Positions 1 through 11,761 are shown, counted from the first letter of the stretch. The stretch: 49,478 nt of DNA from Cylindrodendrum hubeiense (GCA_014621425.1 JAANBB010000304.1:1-49478), one strand, 5' to 3'. The notes: generated from the letters alone by a model not told the origin. A program made the numbers and translations.

Positions 1-1024
1 TGATTGCTGGTGGTGCTTCTTCTGCCGGACGACCAAACGGATGCTGGGGCTGGAACTGGAACTGGTACTGGTACTCCGGGTTCCCTTCTTGGTACTGGTA
101 CAACTGCTGGTGCGTCTCCTGGTGCGTCTCGAGGTGCGTCTGAGCCTGCGTCTGAGCCTGCGTCTGCGTGAAAGCCGAGTGTCCTGATTCACCCTGAGCT
201 GTGTTGCCGTAAGATTGGACGCGAGCGTGACCGACGCCTGCGGAACGGGAAACAGGGACCGTGGTGGCGGCCGTGACGGTTGGGCTGGGCTGGCACAATG
301 ATGTGTTCACTGCTGATGAAGATGGCTGGGCTGGCTGGGCTGGTGCGGCAGCTTGTCCCTCTCCTAGACCGAGCCCAACGACCGCATGCGGGATCTGCGT
401 TGGGGGGTGGCCGTGGTCCCCCCGCTGGTGGAGGCCCTGACCCTGGCCCTGGGCGTGGCGGCCTATGATGGTGGACCGTTGGACTGAGCTTGCGATGCAG
501 ATGGCCTCAGATCCTGGTCCGCACAACCCCGACGTGGCTGTCCCTGAACCTGGGCTTGGTCGTGAGCTGGGTCGTGGGCTGGGTCGTGAGCTGGGTCGTG
601 GGCTGGGCCGCGGGCTTGGTCGTCTGGGACTCTGACAGGCTTGGGCTGCTACTTGGGCTGGGCTTCTTCTGCCCGTGTTTGCCCTGACGCCTGTTTCTCT
701 GCTTCTAGCTTGGGCTTGTTGGGCTTTGACGTGGGCGGGGGTTGCGCCTAGACGAGCTGGGCTCTCACCACTCCCGTCTCCCTTGGACCAGATCGTCTTG
801 ATTGGCACGGGCAACGACGCCCCCTCCGCGGTTTCTTCTGCTAACCGGAACCTTGCTTTTGCTGTCGTTGCTGCTGCTGGATCGTCCCCCGTTTCCGATG
901 CCGTCGAGATGGTTGCGGCTATCGTTGCTCGTGACTCTGGCTGCGCTGGCCCGGCCGTGGTTGGCAAGTCACGGCACAGCCTGCTACCGCCTTGAAGGGC
1001 AAAGATGATGGCGGTGGTGGCCGG
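1..1024 (-). CDS. 3' part of a Pro/Ser/Gln/Ala-rich protein gene, running off the left edge
   Basis: One minus-strand frame is open without a stop from 1024 down to 1, about 341 codons, but contains no ATG. It therefore looks like a downstream exon whose 3' end lies beyond the window. Translated, it has an A/T/E-rich part, a tandem SPRP/SSRP stretch from four 12-bp units at 559-606, a GQGQG run, an AQTQ repeat at about 140-165, and a Y/Q/F-rich end (QYQFQFQPQ). I recognise no domain; the composition suggests a disordered regulatory or structural protein. Just upstream, the minus frame from 1155 down to about 960 reads H/P/S/Q-rich coding-like sequence in a different phase, so a short intron or an indel near 960-1025 may join them. 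The long openness and biased residues favour coding, but GC-rich repeats can also stay open by chance. Confidence 0.45.
559..606. repeat. 12-bp tandem repeat, four units
   Basis: Four consecutive copies of a 12-bp unit alternate between GTCGTGAGCTGG and GTCGTGGGCTGG. Read on the minus strand in the open frame they encode SPRP/SSRP, so the unit length preserves frame. A related 12-bp duplication at about 137-163 encodes the AQTQ repeat of the same frame. Confidence 0.8.
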
Positions 1025-1155
1025 TCAGCCTGGGGAGCGAGATACGTCTCGTACAAAGCACCCGGCTCTAACGGGCTATGACGGCTCTGCCGGTCACTGC
1101 TGGCTGCGGTCTGCGGTTGTGCCGTGTGGTGTGACGGAAGCAAATGCACCAATCT

Positions 1156-3181
1156 CTAGTCTGTCTCATTGGGGTATTCTGCTGTGACGTGGTCCCTTGC
1201 TTGGGGCTCAAGAGAGAGGTATAAGTACGAGATACAATGTATAGATAGTTGTGAATGATGATTGCAAACGGCTCAACAGGGCGTTTATTAGAGATCGAGA
1301 CCACCAGATCCAAACCGCTGGGCGATTTGGATCACAGCGTTGTCTGTGCTAGTTAGACCACAGTGTTGTGGATGTGCTGGCTAAAAACCAGACTTGAGTT
1401 GGTGCTGTCTCGTCGCAACAAGGCTGTTCCCTGTATTGGCGATGCCCAAAACCTAGCCTCGCTTCCTACTTGTTTCTGTTGGATGACGATGACGATGACG
1501 GCGGATACGCGACTCTCTTGGGCTCTCAGGAGGCGAGACAAAACGTGTGCCGTTGTCTCTCCAGCACACTTGAAGTTACGATCGACCGCTGACTGGGATG
1601 AAGTTGCATTGTACGGAGTACGTGGGCCGCTCTAGCTGAGAAGCTTGATGGATCAGCAATCCAGATGGCAGGCAATGGTGGCGATGTTTGCAAGCTTCCT
1701 CCCTGGATCGATAGGCGAAGGGGATGCCGAGCTTGGCCAAGATTGCCGGCGTCTGGGAAAATGTCGTCGTCTCGAGGATACCGCGTCTCGCGGAGGCAAA
1801 ATTGTATACCTTACCTACTCGTGGAGAGGAATAAGGAATGAATCGTGGCGCCTAGAATGATCTCTAACTCTCCGGAACCACCCCGTGGCGGCGCTTTATA
1901 TCTAATCCCAGGTATCCGAGACTCACAACTTGAGTTGGCTTCGCACCGAATCACATCTCCAAGCGACACGTCTGTCGATGGGGTCCGAGCCTCGCCATCT
2001 ATAGACGCACACTCCATACTCCATGCCCTCGACTCCATTGCAATCCTTGTCTGCCGGCCGCCTGTCTCATACGGCCACCGCTTTCATGCTTTCTCCCGGT
2101 TGCACCGTCTTATGCCCAGCCGCTGTCGTGGGGAGTTGGGCATCCCTCTCCATCACGTCCAGCGTGTATCGTCGACGGAAGCGCTGCCAGCCTTTGGACC
2201 CACAATTGACAGGCAACGTGTTTCCACACTGCCGCTCTGTCATGTGCTGAGAAATTCCAGGATGACCTCAGCTGCACCCGAGGGACTGATAGAGTTCGGC
2301 CTGGCTGGGTTGGTTGACTGCACTTTCGTGGTTGGGTTGGGTAGCAATGCCTGGGCCAAATTGCCGCCCAATGCAGCGCTACCCGTCGCGCTCCATCTGT
2401 TCGATGCCCAAGACAAACCCAGCCAATCACGGCTGTGCAAGTCGGTGAAAGTGAAAGGCACCCACGAAAATGAATCCTGCATCGCAACAGATGACAACCA
2501 GGTCGCCTGCCTGCTTCAGGAAGTGCCTTGGCTCCATTCACCTCCTTGCCGCCTGTCCCATCCCCCGTTTCGTCGGTCATGGGGTACCTAGCCAGTCAAT
2601 CCCGCTCCAGCATATCCCAATCTGCATCGTCCCCCTGATGCACGACTAGTTGCATTGCCTCATCTGTTCTGCCATGGCACCTAAGAGACGTTCGACATGA
2701 ACTGCGTTGCCACGCGGACGCAAACCCCCGGTCCTGATACCCGTCAGGCGCCCATCATTCTCCTAGAGAGCGTTTCAAAGGCCGCCTTCTGGTACGTACC
2801 ACGTAGTGCGAGGAATGGTGAGCGTTGGGGATGTCGGCAACTGGCTTCACGTAACCCATCCCGTCATCCGGCAAAAGGGGGTTTTGCACAAGGTGACCCG
2901 AGGCGCCTAGGTACGTGTACTTTTGAGTACATTCTCGGCTCTTGACTTGGCACAAGTAATCAACTCTTCTCAGCGGCGGCCACGTACTCTCCCCAGTGGC
3001 TGCAGTTGTGGTTCGATCGGCTGCGGGCCATCTCCAGTAGTTCGAGAGAGGGAGATTCCTTGCGTCGCCGATAGGAAGCGCGACTCTCACATCCGGTCTG
3101 GGGTCCACGATGGGTCGGATCGTATCTGTGTTATGTTCGTTCGTGCTCTGTGCCATGGTCTATCCCTGGGTTTAGACGGGG
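1156..3181. other. Gene-free interval between the left-edge gene and DNA polymerase eta
   Basis: About 2.0 kb with no recognisable gene. It would hold the 5' region of the left-edge minus-strand gene and the 3' flank of the polymerase gene. A 248-codon plus-strand frame at 1845-2591 begins with GTG, has no domain I recognise, and overlaps equally open minus frames. I treat it as chance. Confidence 0.5.
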
Positions 3182-5628
3182 TTATCCAAACCGGAGCCGG
3201 CTCTGTCCATGCTCTAGCTTCCCGCCTCTGCCGCGTTTCGACGATGCACCCTGCCCCTTTTGCGACGAGCTGCGTGGAGTGGGTGGCCGTTCGGCGAATG
3301 CAGGCCTGACACGTTCTGCTTCCTGGATGTCTTTGGCTAGATGCCAATCCTCATGGCTCTGCAGCGCGTCTGGGTCAATAAAGCTGGCCTTGCAGCGAGA
3401 ACACGCAAGGAGGTCGGCGTCAGGCAGGCCGTGCTCAGCCTGTGCGGATGCAAAACCACTCGTACTCGGTTGACCGACAGGTAGATCCAAGTTCGGCATG
3501 CCGAGCGGACGAGAGGGGAGGTCAGTCTCACCGCCGGCACTAGGCTCAGGCCCATTGACCGAGTTTCCATCAGCGGAGGGCTTTCTTGCAAAGAACCGCT
3601 GTATTCCCCCGTCCTCCACTCGGCGTTTCTTGACTGGCCGGTCGGGTTCAGTAGACGCTAGACGGCTTTCCCCAGGAGCATACCGGAGGGCCTCGGCTTC
3701 CTCACCTTTAACGAGAAACCCATCGATGCCCATATTCCCCTTGACCCCATCCTCGAAACCCCCCACACTTAGACTAAGGTTTGAGCAAGGCCAAACCCTC
3801 CCTTCGCTGATGATTTGGGCCAGGAGGTCTTTAGCGAGGTCTAAAAGGGTCTCCTCGTCCAAAAGCTTTCCCTGTGGGATAGGTCCCTGTCGAGATCGCG
3901 TCTGGCTACCATGGCGGTGATGCAAGTTGATAGTCCGGGGCCGCCGCTTGTTCTCTAGGACGCCTTCCTCAATTAGTCGAGCATATATGTCGGCCACAAA
4001 GATCCTGAGCCACTTGACGGCCTGATCCGGGGTGTTAATCGTGGGCCTGAAAGATTTGGCGGATAACATGGATTTGATCTGAGTTCGGGAGTTGACTTCG
4101 CTATTGTCGATTCCTCTGATGGTATTGTGTACCCATATACCGGTATCATTGCCAAGCTTCGCCTTCATCGTGTCCAAGGGGACCTCAAACAAGTCCTTGA
4201 CATTCTCAGTCTCAAACGTAGTGACGACCTGGCTACCGAGCTTGCCGCCTAGGTTCCGTAGTTTAGTGATCTTGAATCCACTCATGAACGAGCCCACAGC
4301 TCGGTTGCGTACAACCGTCTGCTGGTTGGGCTTCTTGAAAGCGGAGCCCAACTTGCTGAGTAGCTTGTTACTCGCTATCCCTGCGGAACAGGTGTAGTCC
4401 AGCTCATTCCATACCCTAGCACGAACGTCGCGAACGATTTCGGATCCAATGAGAATGGCCACATCGTCCCAGTCGGGGTCGACTGTTTCTTGTTCTTCAT
4501 CCAAGTCAATCAGAGCGTCTGCCTGCCAATCAAGAGCAGAGATGGGAGGAAGAGGAAGCCTCTCAGTTGGGTCGTCATACGGCGGTGGGCTCTTTAGTTC
4601 CGGGTAGCGCTCAAGCAGGATGGAGTGAACTTGACTGGATAGGTCCAGGAAGACTTCATCGATGCCGGCTTTCTCCACCCTTTGCAAGCCGGCCGGCAGA
4701 GAATCCTTGACCAAGGCCAAAATCTTTCTCGACTCTAAACGATACGGGTCAAGAGACACCTTGTCGGTGGAAATGTTGGCATCGGCATCGTCTCGGTAGG
4801 CCCACTTGTCGTCGCCTTCTCTCCATGTCGCAACATGCGGAGCAATGAGATCGGGGCATAATTTCTTGGCCTCTGTAACCGAGCAGTGACGTCCAATGCC
4901 CCATTCGCGGGCAGGATAGTTGACGGCAATCAAAGCCTGCCTTGGAGAATGTTAGTATCACGCCGAGCAGTAAAGAGAGTAATGTGCCACGTCTTGCGCT
5001 GGTAGAGGCAAACTTAGTAAGCCAAAACGAGCAAAACGTCAGCAAAATGCCGAGTGGATGCTGACAGTAAATGAAAGCGGTGAAAGAATGATGGACAGAG
5101 AAAATGGCAGTAAAGGAAATACATCGTAACTGAAAGGTTGATTGAAGGAGGATGGATGTTGTCAACGAAAGAACGAGGCCAATAATAGGCGGGGCTATCT
5201 GAGGGAAATACCAATGATGAAAGCGCAAAGAAGACCGGCAAAAGGATTTCAAACATTCACGGGACGAATGGCCAATAAAAGCAAGGATTCCCGGGAACAG
5301 CCCCGGATGGAGATGAAACCAACCACACCACATGGGAAGCTGTAAGAAGTGTGGCCGGTCTCCAAGCCCCTGGCAACAACGCTGGCACCGCATCAACTCA
5401 CCATTGCTGAACTGCAAGTGGCTTGTCCTTGGGGAGTCCAAGCCGCACCATCTCGCACTGGGCGTAGAAGCCATCCAAGTCGACGTGAGCGACAACGCGA
5501 AGAGGATTGGACGTGCCGGACGAGGCTAACTGGGAGAGCTGACGGTACGTGAACTGAGACCTCCGAAGGCCGCCCCCATGAAGCGGGGAGAAGGCGCCAT
5601 GGCGGTGGAGTGGCGGAGACGAAGGCAT
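3182..5628 (-). CDS. rad30: DNA polymerase eta (Y-family translesion polymerase, Rad30 type)
   Basis: Nuclear translesion polymerase that copies past UV photoproducts. Two exons, 5628-5402 and 4940-3182, give 661 aa. The 461-bp intron has a GTGAGT donor, a TACTAAC branch point and a CAAG acceptor, and the join reads QQWQALIAVNYPAR as expected of the family. I start at the ATG at 5628 (MPSSPP); the frame is open upstream but only with TTG. Catalytic carboxylates are visible: Asp50 and Asp52 in HVDLDGFYAQ, and Asp170-Glu171 in GIDEVFLDLS. The conserved CSAGIASNKLLSKLGS motif follows. The tail has a basic KKRRVEDG signal, a PIP-box-like QRFFARK near residue 523, a UBZ-type finger (C589, C592, H605, H609) and a terminal GQSRLRFG. 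The family length and domain order are complete. The intron is long for this window. Confidence 0.95.
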
Positions 5629-7114
5629 CTTTATGGTGTTCGTGACGCGGAATACCAAGCAAGCAGCATCGTGATTCGTGTGGAAGGTCTGGTTGGTCGC
5701 CAGCCGCAGCCGATAGGTCCGATCCGCTAGTTTTCGAGACCGGGAAGAGATGGCAGGGGTGGCACTTGAATCAGATCAGCTCGGCGCGAGCCTGGTTCGT
5801 CTGATCGAATTGCATCTTGACGGTGACCCTGGGTGACATGGAGTTGGTTGTTGGTGGAGGTCGAGACTGAGAAAGTGAGAATAGCCGCGATTTATTACTG
5901 GTGGAGGGAGGCCTAAGTTCCGAGGCCCCACCAGCCCGCCCTGCAGGAAGGAACGCCGACAAGGAAGGGCCCCACTGAACTGTCTCCCAAACCTTCGCCG
6001 GCTTCAATTTTGGTGTAAAATGCGATGGCTATAGCCGTCAGAGGCCCCCCCCCCCCCCCCCTGCTTCAGACGCTATTGGCCAAAGGCTGAAGACTTATTG
6101 GGTTGCCCAGGGATTCTCGGATAACTGTGTACAAAGAGGGGAGTCTCAGGCTAACCGGTGCGGCATTCAGTTCGGTTGGCCGTGTTGGACTGCTATTCGT
6201 GCAGGCGCTCATAACAAATCGGCAATCTTTTCGCCTTTCCAGTTCCTGTCCCATCATTAGCTTTTTGCTCCTACAGATTATGCAATATCAACGCAACGAC
6301 CATGATCCCCTCACTCGCTAGCCCACTAGGCTACCACATCCATTGGGCCAAGGTTTGTACCACGTACTACGGACTTCTCCGCCAGTTCCGGCTCGGGCCT
6401 TTGCGGGGCTTTCCGCCGGGCCGTTTGATGAAGTCGAATCCATCGCAAACCTTCGACCTGTCCCATTTTTTCTACTGTGGCGGAAACCAGGCGTCGTTGA
6501 GCCATCATTCATTGGATCATTTAATTCTCATTCGCCCACTCCTACCATATAGTTCTCGCCAGTTTCGAAGACTAGCATTCACAACCAATCCGAAGACTAT
6601 AAGAATTCACTCAAAAAGCCCCTTCCTAACTACGCCCTTTAACTTGAATGAACCTCACAATAGGGCTCGTTGTTGTTACCTTGCACTGTGTGGTTGCGAT
6701 TACCCTCAAGAAACACTTCAAAAGTGATTTTACATTGCAGTAAAGCTACCTGGCTTGAGACGCTGTGGGGTTGTAAAACGTATGGCTACATGCAACTCTG
6801 CGCCAGTACGGAGTAAGTAACAGCGGTGCTCGTAACATTAGTGGCGCTCTCTCAGTAACCTTGCTAATACAACGGTCCCCTTCGTAACACTCACACTGCC
6901 GAGTTTGCACAACCGGGATCCTAGGTAGACTTTATCATTATATTCTGCACCCATACAATCCCGCACATTACAACTCCTATTTACATAACGGCCATGAAAC
7001 TCAACAAGGAACCCCATATATCACATGTGTCCAATACGCTATGCACGCAATGTTTCTTCCATGTTCTCCTATACGCCAGAACCAGTCAACTCAAGTGGGT
7101 ATCAATATCGAGGT
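5629..7114. other. Intergenic region between rad30 and pfa5
   Basis: About 1.5 kb upstream of rad30 and downstream of pfa5, both minus strand. It presumably holds the rad30 promoter and the pfa5 3' UTR. No supported gene; open frames here are short, overlap one another and lack recognisable motifs. It contains a poly-C tract at about 6045-6061. Confidence 0.5.
6045..6061. repeat. Poly-C homopolymer (about 16-17 C)
   Basis: A single uninterrupted run of C in the rad30 upstream region. Its exact length may be uncertain, as homopolymers of this size are error-prone in assemblies. Confidence 0.85.
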
Positions 7115-8477
7115 TTAGTGCCTTGGTTCTCCAGCACTGCGCATTTCAATCCCATCAGTCGCCGGACTACCGGTATCGGGGATGCCGTAACGCTTCTTCA
7201 ACTCCTCTACAATTGGGCCGAATTCATAGTCGCTCTCCATGCTGTCGTGGTTGCAACAGGGCGAGTGCCAGATGGGGAGTAGCCACTCCAATATGGAATT
7301 CCCCATGACAGACTTGCAATTCTTCCAAACTCCAGTGTCCCATGGATTTTCCCCGGGCTCTGTCGCGAGGATGGCGAACGTCCTCTTGGCCTGTTCATCC
7401 CTGGGCGAGGCTGGGCTCATGGTGCCCATCGAGAGACCATGAATATGATTCATCGAAACGCCACTCTGCCCCCAAGCAGGACTTGCAAGCGGGTAGGTAA
7501 TGGTCTGGTATCGCTGGGTCGATGGGCTGTTTTGGGGTACGCGTACTGCTAAGCGGAAAGACTGACTCTTCCTTAGCATATCGATGTTCGTGATGTTAGT
7601 GGCGATGAAACGGGCCGAGGTCATAGTCATGGCACCTGTGAAAAGTGCAAACAACGATGAGAGAGCAAGGCCAGCAACTATTCGACCATCCAAAGGCCGG
7701 TCTTCTTTCTGCTGCAATCGCAGAGAGTATGCAGCTGTCGCAATACAAATAACGCAATATATGCCGCAGTAAAAGGTAAACTGCGCAAAGAAGTTGAACG
7801 CTGCAGCTGTTAGCATCGATTGCGTCGAGGTTGGTCAAGCTCAAAATAGGCGACTCACATGTCTCGGACACGACACCTCCAACCCATGGGCAAAGATGGT
7901 CCATCTTGCGAATGCACCGTTCAATCTCACTCGAATGGTGAGCGCGATCTGGCTTCCACGTCCGACAGTCGGAGCACCTANTTGGGCCGGCCGTCAAGTT
8001 CGCATACAAAGACGTCCTTGCTATAAAAGGCCTCCAGCCCAGGGCTATCGGGATTCGAGTCTGGCGGAACCCATGGCTGTGTTTCAATGTCCCTCCCTCG
8101 GCTTCGTTTCTTCTTGCGCTCATTTTCGATCGCCTGTCGCTCGGCAGAGAGCGGGACGAGGCCAGGGTTAAATTGGACAGTGAAGAAGGTTCGGAGGTAT
8201 GTCGCGATGGTAAGGATGAAGAAGACAAAGTACAAGACAATGAGTGTTATCGCGGTTCCCGTCTTATGTTTCTGCCGGTACAGGTAATTGACTGCGCACA
8301 GGGTATTCGTCAGCGGGCTCCGAAGGGGTCGCGGTATGAGGGGGATCAAGGTCGCATACTGCAGAGGTGAGGGACGACAACGAAAGTGGCGAAGCCAAAC
8401 GCGGCAGCTATGAAGAAAGGGATGATGCGCACCGTCCACCGAGTCTCAGCGCGGTTGCTTGTGACCGGACGTGGCAT
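7115..8477 (-). CDS. pfa5: DHHC-family protein S-acyltransferase, Pfa5 type (frame broken at an N)
   Basis: Integral membrane palmitoyltransferase acting on protein cysteines. Exons are 8477-8360, 8291-7859 and 7800-7115. Introns of 68 and 58 bp have donors GTATGC and GTGAGT, and the second join restores VVSETSFNFFAQF. Four hydrophobic spans are visible, near residues 16-36, 52-70, 183-207 and 225-245. The Cys-rich domain has CSDC, KPDRAHH and [12 protein letters not shown], and the C-terminus carries the Pfa5-like [18 protein letters not shown]. The active-site tetrapeptide reads Asp-His-Leu-Cys (about 170-173) rather than DHHC; other fungal Pfa5 proteins, as I recall, also replace the second His. 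Exon 2 is one base too long: the frame breaks at 7975-7982, next to the N at 7981, where a G-R-P-K-W-C-type join would be expected. An assembly error is more likely than a pseudogene. Corrected length is about 411 aa. Confidence 0.88.
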
Positions 8478-10036
8478 GGCGGCATGGCGCCTCCGTGTCG
8501 ACGACGGGGCGGGACGTGAGGTCGGGTGGGACGGAGTGTCGCGGGCGATGATGCAACAACTATGGTGGTGTTGTTGGAGACGACCTTGACATTGACATCG
8601 ACATTGACATGGTTGGATGACAATTGTTAGTGGCCGTCCGTGCAGTGCGCGGCCCGACGCTGACCACTCGTACCCGTACAGTGCGGGCTTGTTGCTGGGA
8701 CAAGCGGAGTACGTACTCTCAACACCGGGCTGCGTTGCAAACAGGCGACCAACACCAAGGACCAACAGTCACGATGAAAACATCCACAGACAACATAATA
8801 TTTCCGAAAAAGTCGCTACAGACTTGTTGGTCTTTTAATGATGAAACTGCTGGCCTTCTCCGAAGATATTCCATCTTTGAGAGTGGATATGGACACTCCT
8901 CATTCGGCTCATTTCAAACTGCGCCATCCCAGCAGCGCCCACCAACGAGATGAGAGCTCTCCTCAGCCATCCTCGATCATCCTCGATTTGCATGGCCACA
9001 TTCCTTTAACCAGATACAGCTCATCTATGGATGGCTGTCGTTTATGTACAATCATTATTCACGCCCACCGCTATATCGAGGTTACTGCCTATCTTCCCCC
9101 TTTTCCTCAGTGACCCCCCATGTTCATAGGCCCGCCAGGTGTCATCCTGCCAACCTGCATCGTTGTACACCAAGTTTGGCTCCGGGGGATATCCTGCCAT
9201 GCCCTATTTCGTGCTTGTCGAGCTCTGTTCATCTACTCAGTTGCTTTCTTGGAATACCTACAGACTACTTCTGGCGAAATCGCTTTCTACTTCAGGGGGG
9301 TCCAAGCTTAGCAGCGAGGAGCACCTGGGTGTGGTTCCGGGGCCCTGGGAAGTCTAGATTCTCCATTCGACGGGCCTGGTTCCCCTCACAAATTAGTGGT
9401 TTCTGCCTTGCAGCCAAACCATTATTTGCCCACCAAGATGCCTGCCCGGTGATTTGGCTGCAGGGCCAGCAGAAGTTGGATCAACCCAGCGTTACGCCTC
9501 CTGGTCGTGATACAAATCGCATAGGTAGTCATTAGCCTACTCTACTGTGCTACCTTGAGTCCTTTCAAAGTTCTGTGGGCGCATATTGGGTCGCACGCTG
9601 CGAGAATCACACCGTGAATGCGTTGGGCATACCAGCATGAGCCATCGTGCTTCGCCCAATGCCAGCAAATAAGCACCATGAGCAGAGCCTCGACTGTCCT
9701 ATAGGCACTTTGCATACAATTCGTTTGTTTGCACGAGGCCATGGTAAAAAAAAAAGTCCAGAAGGCTGCACATTGTCAGGCAAGAGCCGCATTCTTCGTC
9801 CATAAAGACAATGGGGGGCCGCCGGGTAATATGCCTCCCACTTTTCTCCCATCAACTTCGCCCTCTGTCTAGTCTGCTGCGACCTTGACGACTCAACTCT
9901 ATGTTCGAAACTCCCTAGGCTTTCAGGAATACAGCGGCTTCGTTAATAAGCCGCGAGAATACGAGCGGTGTACGCGTCATACTGCTAATGCCTGGGATAT
10001 CCGGTCATCCCGCTCCCAGAGGGTGCTCTACAGTGC

Positions 10037-10237
10037 ATGCCGCCACCTCAGGACACCACTGGTCCTTCCAGGGGCTACCGATCGACGACGACATCCGAAG
10101 TACACGCCGACTCGGAAGACGGGCTCTCGGAAGATGGAGGAAATTCGCCGGAAATCTCATCAGAGTCAAAGAGCCAGCAGCCTGTTTTCTCGAGTGAGAA
10201 TAAGAATAATATAACTAATGGCATGCTAGAAACATAG
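10037..10237 (+). CDS. Short Ser/Asp/Glu-rich open frame, possible exon or gene relic
   Basis: A 66-codon frame with a true ATG encodes an acidic, Ser-rich peptide containing STTTSEVHADSEDG and SEDGGNSPEISSESK, the composition of a disordered tail in fungal proteins. A GTGAGA donor-like sequence lies at 10192, followed by a CTAATG branch-like element and a CCCAG acceptor-like site near 10250. It could therefore be a first exon, but I cannot follow a convincing continuation. A second coding-like patch at 10540-10640 (SSSPQSPTR) lies in another frame. It may be the remains of a decayed gene. Confidence 0.25.
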   Translation: MPPPQDTTGPSRGYRSTTTSEVHADSEDGLSEDGGNSPEISSESKSQQPVFSSENKNNITNGMLET

Positions 10238-11751
10238 CATGGTACGCCCAGCTTACGTTAGGTTGAATATGTGAGTGGTTCCGTCTGTCTGGGTATGACT
10301 TAGGACCGTTTGACCCTTTCAAAGTCACCAGCAGTTTTCCCCACCAAGACCTAGGTATTTTCCGTTTTCAATTATTTGGATTTAATTATTCATGTCTTCC
10401 CTCACTTCTATCCTTCATCTCGCGATCGGGGAAACCATTAATGCCATGATAAAAGGGATTCCGGGGGTGGCGGCACCTGTCAAATGCCGCCCGAGCCTGT
10501 TATTGGCCCTGCCTCACCCACACCCACCACGATCTTCAGGGCGGACATGCATAGAGAACACAGCACGTTACCGTCCAAGGTGCGGCGTCATATCAGTTCG
10601 TCGCCCCAAAGCCCTACGAGATGCATCTATCTCATTTCAACTGGGTCCTTTTCAACCTCCCGCCTTGTTCAACAGCCTGGGAATCCCATCCGTGTCAATT
10701 CGAGATGCGAGATCCGAGGTACGCTGAACAAATGCGAAACCGGCCGTCGCCGCACTCCGATTCTCCGTCCCGTTTCCGCCTCTAGTTCGCACCCAAGATG
10801 CTGCCTTTCTCGCCTAGCCAGCGCGCCCGACAAAGCCAAGCCTCTTGCCGGCTAAGGGCGCTTTTTTCCGAGCACAGGAATATGCCTAGGCTATAGCTTT
10901 CAAGTCGCACGCCCCGGCTTGCGCGCCCCAGACAAAAGGCTAGGACCTTGTGGGGCCTTTGGGGCGGCGGAGCAGAGCCTCAGTTTCACACACCTCTGTT
11001 TGCCCAACCACGCCGACTCTGTTGTGACGGGCTTATGACTTTCCACAACGGCAGGCTTTAGCCAAGCAATGGGGAATGAGATATACTCAAAGTGCACAGA
11101 GGATCATCTTCCACGAGGCTTCTAGCTTGGATTGGCTTCCCAGTATTGTACAGCCGTTGTGCAGACTCCCACGTGCTGGCCGCTGGAGCTTTCCATACTA
11201 CTCTAGATCACAAGCACACGTGAATCAACGAGCCCACAACGGCCCGCTTCTCGCCTACTTGTTTATTTCACCACGGACATCAGCGCCTTGGATTCAACGT
11301 CGCACAGCCCGGACGCTGTGCCGGCCTCAGTCCGCTTCGTCCCTCTGACTGGCGATGCGGTCTCTTCAAGAAGGTACAGGTTTTGGCCTCGTGCACGGGT
11401 CCTCTGAGGCATTGCTATTATCTCAAGCACAAGGCATCATCCCCTTCTTCCACTCTCATCCAATGGAGAAATGGGCGGTGAGCGAACCCACGAACAAGAG
11501 TGCCCTCTTCCCTTCGGAGCAACATGATCCACCTCGGCGAAGTTCATCAAATTGCAAATGGCAAAACACAGAGGTTGAAACAACGAGGTTCCCTCGAATT
11601 ACACCGAAGGCGAAGCTTCTGCGCCCCGAAGACATCACCAAATGATAGGGTTTCGTGTGTTTAGGGCGAGGTTAGCGGGCATCAAGTTCCTAAATAACGT
11701 TCAAGGTGTGGAACTTCCAATACGCATATTCGTATCATGATCTTAGGTAGA

Positions 11752-11761
11752 GGTATATAGG
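11752..11761 (+). promoter_or_regulatory. TATA-like element upstream of the small Cys-rich gene
   Basis: GGTATATAGG lies about 155 bp before the ATG at 11912 and is followed by a pyrimidine-rich leader with CTTCA/CTTCAA motifs. The spacing suits a TATA box with a leader of about 100-130 nt. Sequence resemblance only. Confidence 0.35.

Noticed and set aside
1845..2591. 248-codon plus-strand open frame
   Set aside because: It begins with GTG, has no domain I recognise, and overlaps long minus-strand frames. Composition does not distinguish it from chance.
4749..5495. 248-codon minus-strand frame overlapping rad30
   Set aside because: It spans the rad30 intron and parts of both exons in the wrong phase. 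The conserved polymerase motifs lie in the other frames.
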